Shown: in pieces, positions 22,829 to 26,382 of the stretch | Numbering within the stretch: the first letter of the stretch is position 1 | Layout: every line of letters starts with the position of its first letter | DNA from: JBMOMT01 sp049324835 | GTDB taxonomy: Bacteria; Chloroflexota; Anaerolineae; CAYNKW01 | Assembly: GCA_049324835.1 (NCBI GenBank) | Contig: JBMOMT010000013.1 | Coordinates: 1-26,382 of the forward strand | Direction: 5' to 3' | DNA length: 26,382 nt | Translations under genes and position numbers: made by a program | The notes under the pieces: model-generated | Seen by the model: the letters and a program-made list of their open reading frames with translations, nothing else | The model's database searches: none | Told to the model about the DNA's origin: nothing

Positions 22829-22932
22829 GTTCACCCTCCCGCAGGCTCGACAGCGGTTTCAGGCGGCAATTGGTCGAAATGGTGGATGAAACGAACGATT
22901 CCGACCGATTTGCCAGCCTGCGGGAGGGTAGA
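22829..22932. repeat. Inverted-repeat element, CCTGCGGGAGGG family, copy C
   Basis: ACCCTCCCGCAGGCT (22833-22847) and AGCCTGCGGGAGGGT (22915-22929) are perfect complements of 15 bases. About 67 bases of unrelated interior separate them. It sits between the RNA terminator and the thiolase operon, so any read-through transcript would carry it as a long hairpin. Confidence 0.78.
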
Positions 22933-23014
22933 CCGGGTAATAACCGCTCAACGATGAAACGGTGTTTCTTCACAACGGACGATCCACCTGGAGTTTAACA
23001 AAAGGAGGCAGAGT
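22933..23014. other. Leader of the thiolase/DUF35 operon
   Basis: The 82 bases before the first thiolase gene contain the ribosome binding site AAAGGAGG (about 23001-23008). I find no convincing promoter here or in repeat copy C. The nearest good promoter is that of the structured RNA upstream, which would have to read through its terminator. Confidence 0.5.
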
Positions 23015-24166
23015 ATGTCCCAAGACGTAGCCATTGTGGGCCTGGGCTACACCGGCTTCCGCCCCCTCACGCCCGAGGTCTCGTACAAAGAGTTGATGTA
23101 CGAGGCCGCGGTGCGGGCCTACGACGACGCCGGTCTGAATCCACGCAGCGACGTGGACAGTTTCGTCACCGTGGCCGAAGATTTTATCGAGGGGACGAGT
23201 ATTTTCGACGAGTACGTGCCGGATCAGCTCGGCGGCCTGCTCAAACCCAACGTCACCGTGCCCGGCGATGCGATCCACGGCCTGGCGACGGCCTACATGC
23301 AGATCACCAGCGGCCTGTTCGACGTGGTGGTGGTAGAGGCGCACAGCAAAGCCTCCAACGTGCTCACGCTGCCCTACATCACCGCCTATGCCATGGAGCC
23401 GGTGCTGAATCGGCCTTTGCGCGCCAACCCGGCCTTCATCGCCGGCATGGAGATGACCCGCTACCTGCACGTCAGCGGCGCCACGCGTGAGCAGTGCGCG
23501 TTGGTGGCGGCCAAGAACAAACGTAACGCCCTGTACAACCCGGCTGCCGCCTACGGCGCGGCGGTCGAAGCAGAGGACGTGCTCAACAGCGAGATGATCG
23601 CCTACCCCCTCACCCGGCTCGACATCAGCCCACACGCCGATGGCGCCATCGTGCTGGTGCTGGCCGCGGTCGAGGTGGCCCGCAGCCTGACCGATACCCC
23701 CATCTGGATCCGCGGCATCGGCTGGTGCAACGATGCGCCCAGCCTGGAAAGCCGCGCCTGGGGGCGGGCGGTCTATGCCGAAGGCGCGGCCCAGATGGCT
23801 TACCGTTTAGCCGGCATCCGCAGCCCGCAGCAAGAGATCGATTTCCTCGAAATCGACGATACCTACTCGTACAAAGAGTTGCAGCACCTGGAGGCGTTGG
23901 GCTTTTGCCGCTGGGGTGAGGCCGGGCTGCTCACCGAGGAAGGTATCACCCAGGCCGATGGCGACCTGCCGGTGAACGTCTCTGGCGGCAGCCTGGGCAA
24001 CGGTCACCTGCTCGATGCCTCTGGCATGCGGGCCGTAGCTGAAGTGGTGTTGCAATTACGCGGCGAGGCCGGCGCCCGTCAACTGCCCGACGTCGAAACG
24101 GGGCTGGCCTTCGGCTGGCGCGGCGTACCCACCACCAGCGGCGCAGCCGTGGTGCTGAGCAACTAG
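23015..24166 (+). CDS. Thiolase-fold protein 1 (SCP-x/Ltp2-like, lacks nucleophilic cysteine)
   Basis: A 383-residue thiolase-superfamily protein of the kind paired with DUF35 partners. The N-terminal DVAIVGLGYTGF and the central LDISPHADGAIVLVLAA are family blocks. Where a thiolase has its nucleophile (CxSG... before AYxxIxSG) the sequence reads VPGDAIHGLATAYMQITSG, with no cysteine between residues 61 and 150; the only three cysteines lie in REQC, GWCND and GFCRW. The H-D-x-F motif is replaced by E279-I-D-D-T-Y284, while the glycine loop keeps a histidine, H331 in NVSGGSLGNGH. It therefore probably does not form an acyl-cysteine. Retro-aldol cleavage, as in steroid-degrading Ltp2 with its DUF35 partner, is the nearest known chemistry. 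It starts with a strong AAAGGAGG site and precedes thiolase 2 by 10 bases. Confidence 0.88.
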   Translation: MSQDVAIVGLGYTGFRPLTPEVSYKELMYEAAVRAYDDAGLNPRSDVDSFVTVAEDFIEGTSIFDEYVPDQLGGLLKPNVTVPGDAIHGLATAYMQITSGLFDVVVVEAHSKASNVLTLPYITAYAMEPVLNRPLRANPAFIAGMEMTRYLHVSGATREQCALVAAKNKRNALYNPAAAYGAAVEAEDVLNSEMIAYPLTRLDISPHADGAIVLVLAAVEVARSLTDTPIWIRGIGWCNDAPSLESRAWGRAVYAEGAAQMAYRLAGIRSPQQEIDFLEIDDTYSYKELQHLEALGFCRWGEAGLLTEEGITQADGDLPVNVSGGSLGNGHLLDASGMRAVAEVVLQLRGEAGARQLPDVETGLAFGWRGVPTTSGAAVVLSN

Positions 24167-24176
24167 GAGGCGAGTG

Positions 24177-25343
24177 ATGGCAATACGAAAAGTGGCTGTC
24201 GTGGGCGCCGGTATGACCAAATTCGTCCGCCGCGCCCAGGAGACAGGCAAAGAACTGTCGTTCGAAGCGGCCAAAATGGCCCTCGACTATTGCGACCTGA
24301 GGCTGGATCAGGTGGATTGTGTCGTCCACGGCACCGCGCCGGATTCTTTCGACGGTGTGCACATGAAGGGCGAGTATCTTTCCGATGGCTCCGGTGGCTG
24401 GCGTAAACCCTATACCCGCTGCTACGTGGGCGGCGGCACCGGCGTGTTCGCCCCCATCCACGGCTGGTATCACGTCGCCTCCGGCCTGTTCGACATCTGC
24501 CTGGTGGTGTGCGAGGAGAAAATGTCGTCCTGCCAGCCGCACCCGCAGGGCGCGTTTCTGACCATTTTTGATCACACCACCGAGCGTCCGTTGGGGCCGA
24601 ATCTGCTGTGGATCTTTGCCATGGAGATGAACCGTTACATGCAAACCTACGGCCTCAAAAAAGAGGACATTGCGCGGGTGTCGGTCAAGAACAAACGTAA
24701 CGCCGCCGACCATCCGTGCAGCCTGTTGGGCGACGCCGACATCACGCTGGAGGATGTGCTGAATTCCGAGGTGCTGGCCTGGCCGGTGCAACGCCTGGAT
24801 GTCAGCCCCGTCACCGATGGCGCAGTGGCGCTGGTGCTGGCCGCCGAACACGTCGCCCGGCGCATCAGCGACAAACCGGTGTGGATCGAGGGTGTGGGCT
24901 GGAACCTGGACACCACCTACTGGACCAACCGCGATCTGTGTTACCCGCGCTACGTGGAAAACGCGGCCCGTTTGGCCTACGACATGGCCGGCATCACCGA
25001 GCCGCGTAAACAGATCCACATCGCCGAGCCGTACGATCCATTCGACTACAAAGAGCTGCATCACCTGGAAGGGTTGCTGCTCTTTGAGCGGGGCAAAGCG
25101 CCGGAGGCCACCGCCCTGGGCATCACCCAGCGCGACGGCGACCTGCCGGTGTGCCCCAGCGGCGGCCTGCTGGGCGTGGGCAACCCCATCGCCGCTGCCG
25201 GGCTGATGAAAGTGGCCGAGCTGTTCTGGCAATTGCGCGGCGAGGCCGGCGGGCGCCAGGTGCCCGGCCAGCCCAAGCGTGGTGTGGCCCAGGCCTGGGG
25301 CGACCTGATGCAGGTCGGCGCTGTGATCGTGATGGGTGTTTAG
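24177..25343 (+). CDS. Thiolase-fold protein 2 (lacks both catalytic Cys and GHP-type His)
   Basis: A 388-residue paralogue of the preceding protein. Family blocks KVAVVGAGMTKF, HVASGLFDICLVVCEEKM and LDVSPVTDGAVALVLAA are clear. The nucleophile region reads RCYVGGGTGVFAPIHGWYHVASG; C82 lies about four residues too early for the usual position, where glycines occur instead. The H-D-x-F block reads AEPYDPFDYKEL, and the C-terminal loop is SGGLLGVGNP with N336 in place of the histidine. Such a protein is unlikely to be a conventional thiolase. It may be a partner subunit or use tyrosines as Ltp2 does. The ATG at 24177 is six bases after AGGAGG, better spaced than the GTG at 24174. Its stop is 10 bases before the first DUF35 gene. 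Confidence 0.88.
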   Translation: MAIRKVAVVGAGMTKFVRRAQETGKELSFEAAKMALDYCDLRLDQVDCVVHGTAPDSFDGVHMKGEYLSDGSGGWRKPYTRCYVGGGTGVFAPIHGWYHVASGLFDICLVVCEEKMSSCQPHPQGAFLTIFDHTTERPLGPNLLWIFAMEMNRYMQTYGLKKEDIARVSVKNKRNAADHPCSLLGDADITLEDVLNSEVLAWPVQRLDVSPVTDGAVALVLAAEHVARRISDKPVWIEGVGWNLDTTYWTNRDLCYPRYVENAARLAYDMAGITEPRKQIHIAEPYDPFDYKELHHLEGLLLFERGKAPEATALGITQRDGDLPVCPSGGLLGVGNPIAAAGLMKVAELFWQLRGEAGGRQVPGQPKRGVAQAWGDLMQVGAVIVMGV

Positions 25344-25353
25344 GAGGAGAGCC

Positions 25354-25860
25354 ATGACTGTCAAGATCAAAGAATTCCCCGGCACCTACCTGAAGGAGTC
25401 GGATTTCACCGAAAAGAAGGTCATCTTTACCGAGTGGACGCCCAACGCCCGCTACGCCTGGGACGCAGGCGTGGCCATCGGGCGCTACCTGGCCGAGTTA
25501 AAAGCCGGGCGGTTGATCGGCGTGCGCTGCCACACCTGCAACCGCACCGTCGTCCCGCCGCGCAACTTTTGTGAGTGGTGCTTCCGCCCCATGGACGAGT
25601 GGGTCGCGCTGCCCGATAGCGGCACGGTGAACACCTTTTCGCTGTGTTACGTCACCTGGGACATGCAGTACCTGACCGAGCCCGAAATCCCGGCGGTGAT
25701 CGACATCGACGGCACGCATCCGCCGGTGGGCATCATGCACAAGTTGGGCGGAGTGGACCCCAAAACGGTCAAGATCGGCATGAGGGTGCAGGCGGTGTGG
25801 AAGCCGGCTGCAGAGCGCGAAGGCTCGATCCTGGACATCAGGTATTTCAAGCCGGTTTAG
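25354..25860 (+). CDS. Zinc-ribbon/OB-fold protein 1 (DUF35 family)
   Basis: A 168-residue DUF35 protein. An N-terminal segment of about 55 residues containing an amphipathic helix is followed by a rubredoxin-like zinc ribbon, C59-x2-C62-x10-C73-x2-C76, and an OB-fold (about 85-168) that ends in EREGSILDIRYFKPV. In known cases (archaeal HMG-CoA synthase/thiolase complexes, ChsH2 with Ltp2, BbsA with BbsB) such proteins hold a thiolase-fold partner and help bind or channel CoA substrates. The ATG at 25354 follows AGGAGG, which overlaps the previous stop region; the frame's earlier start at 25336 lies within the thiolase gene. It probably pairs with one of the two upstream thiolase-fold proteins. 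Confidence 0.92.
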   Translation: MTVKIKEFPGTYLKESDFTEKKVIFTEWTPNARYAWDAGVAIGRYLAELKAGRLIGVRCHTCNRTVVPPRNFCEWCFRPMDEWVALPDSGTVNTFSLCYVTWDMQYLTEPEIPAVIDIDGTHPPVGIMHKLGGVDPKTVKIGMRVQAVWKPAAEREGSILDIRYFKPV

Positions 25861-25869
25861 GAGGCAAAC

Positions 25870-26349
25870 ATGTCCATTCTGGAAAAAGTTGACAAACTGC
25901 ACCAGGCGGTGGCCTGGCAGGGTGAGATTCCCATCACCAGCCGTTACTCGGCCGGCATCGCCGGTGAGCGGTTCTTGCGTACGCTCAAGGATGAGGCCCG
26001 CATTCTAGGCACGCGCTGCCCGGCCTGCGATCTGACCTACGTGCCGGCAACGATGTTTTGTGAGCGCTGCTTCGCCCACCTGGACGAGTGGGTGGCGGTG
26101 GAAAGCCGGGGTGAGGTGTTCACTTTTACCGTGCTGCACCGCGATCTGGACGATCAGCCGCTGAACCCACCGGCGATCCTGGCCTACGTCAGGCTGGATG
26201 GCTCGGACGGGGGACTGGTGCACTATTTGGGTGAGGTAGACCCGGCATGTGTGTGCATCGGCATGGAGGTAGAGGCGGTGTTCAAAGAGCCTGCCGAACG
26301 GGAGGGTTCTATCCTGGACATCCGATATTTCCGTCCACTGGGCGATTGA
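25870..26349 (+). CDS. Zinc-ribbon/OB-fold protein 2 (DUF35 family)
   Basis: A 159-residue paralogue of the previous gene with the same layout: an N-terminal helix region (1-45), a zinc ribbon C50-x2-C53-x10-C64-x2-C67 and an OB-fold ending EREGSILDIRYFRPLGD. The C-terminal strand is nearly identical to that of the first DUF35 protein, but the N-terminal 45 residues differ, so each may recognise a different thiolase-fold partner. The start at 25870 has AGGAGG six bases upstream, overlapping the preceding stop. The final 33 bases of the window after its stop hold no gene, and further operon members may lie beyond. Confidence 0.92.
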   Translation: MSILEKVDKLHQAVAWQGEIPITSRYSAGIAGERFLRTLKDEARILGTRCPACDLTYVPATMFCERCFAHLDEWVAVESRGEVFTFTVLHRDLDDQPLNPPAILAYVRLDGSDGGLVHYLGEVDPACVCIGMEVEAVFKEPAEREGSILDIRYFRPLGD

Positions 26350-26382
26350 CCGCGGCCCCAAATCCAACAAGAGGTGGGGGGC

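Noticed and set aside
22807..22998. 63-codon frame starting at the ATG that overlaps AAGGAGGTGAT
   Set aside because: The ATG is only two bases from the AGGAGG core, too near for initiation, and most of the frame is repeat copy C. I keep the Shine-Dalgarno-like site only as part of an attenuation hypothesis.
23946..25385. 479-codon open frame on the minus strand across the second thiolase-fold gene
   Set aside because: It overlaps two genes with strong family motifs and start signals on the plus strand, and shows shadow-frame composition.
1..26382. CRISPR arrays, transposases, prophage or integrase genes, tRNA or rRNA genes
   Set aside because: No regularly spaced direct repeats, no DDE/IS or integrase motifs and no cloverleaf or rRNA sequence were seen; all repeats found are short inverted elements without genes.

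Overview
The window reads as chromosomal DNA of a high-GC bacterium, most likely a member of the Chloroflexota (Anaerolineae/Caldilineae type). This is inferred from the gene repertoire (VanW-family envelope protein, histidine kinases with a 7TM-type sensor, DUF4870, thiolase/DUF35 pairs), from clean AGGAGG Shine-Dalgarno sites, and from several families of short palindromic dispersed repeats. No marker gene (rRNA, ribosomal protein) is present, so the assignment is tentative. There are no tRNA or rRNA genes, CRISPR arrays, transposases or phage genes.

Layout. (1) 220-3609, minus strand: a three-gene ABC-2/NatAB-type exporter operon (ATPase, permease, permease). It is divergent from (2) 3816-11426, plus strand: a tightly packed five-gene operon of a small acidic unknown protein, a membrane-anchored phospholipase D-like protein, a VanW-family protein, a receiver-GAF-histidine kinase and a 7TM-GAF-histidine kinase. 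Both kinases appear to start at TTG behind a perfect AGGAGG. Back-to-back promoters lie in the shared gap. (3) 11478-12748, minus: a small HExxH protein and an aldo/keto reductase. (4) 13049-14365, minus: an MtaD-type amidohydrolase. It is divergent from (5) 14552-18048, plus: an SDR oxidoreductase, a phosphate acyltransferase-like protein and the two subunits of a class I (glutaconate-type) CoA-transferase, driven by a consensus TTGACA-N17-TATAAT promoter and closed by a strong bidirectional terminator. (6) 18103-20970, minus: a soluble hybrid kinase with four PAS domains. (7) 21493-22059, minus: a DUF4870 membrane protein within a repeat-rich stretch. (8) 22564-22791: a second consensus promoter, about 190 nt of highly foldable non-coding sequence and a 15-bp perfect intrinsic terminator, i.e. 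a probable small RNA or attenuating leader. (9) 23015-26349, plus: two thiolase-fold proteins followed by two DUF35 zinc-ribbon/OB-fold proteins.

Regions 5 and 9 together look like a CoA-ester breakdown pathway: CoA activation or exchange, SDR oxidation, then C-C cleavage by a thiolase-fold/DUF35 complex. Both thiolase-fold proteins lack the expected nucleophilic cysteine, and one also lacks the GHP-type histidine, so they are more likely retro-aldolase-like or scaffolding partners than ordinary thiolases. The window holds three sensor kinases but no DNA-binding response regulator. The most distinctive features are the structured RNA locus, the cysteine-less thiolase pair with duplicated DUF35 partners, and the families of inverted-repeat elements clustered at 20.97-23.0 kb.
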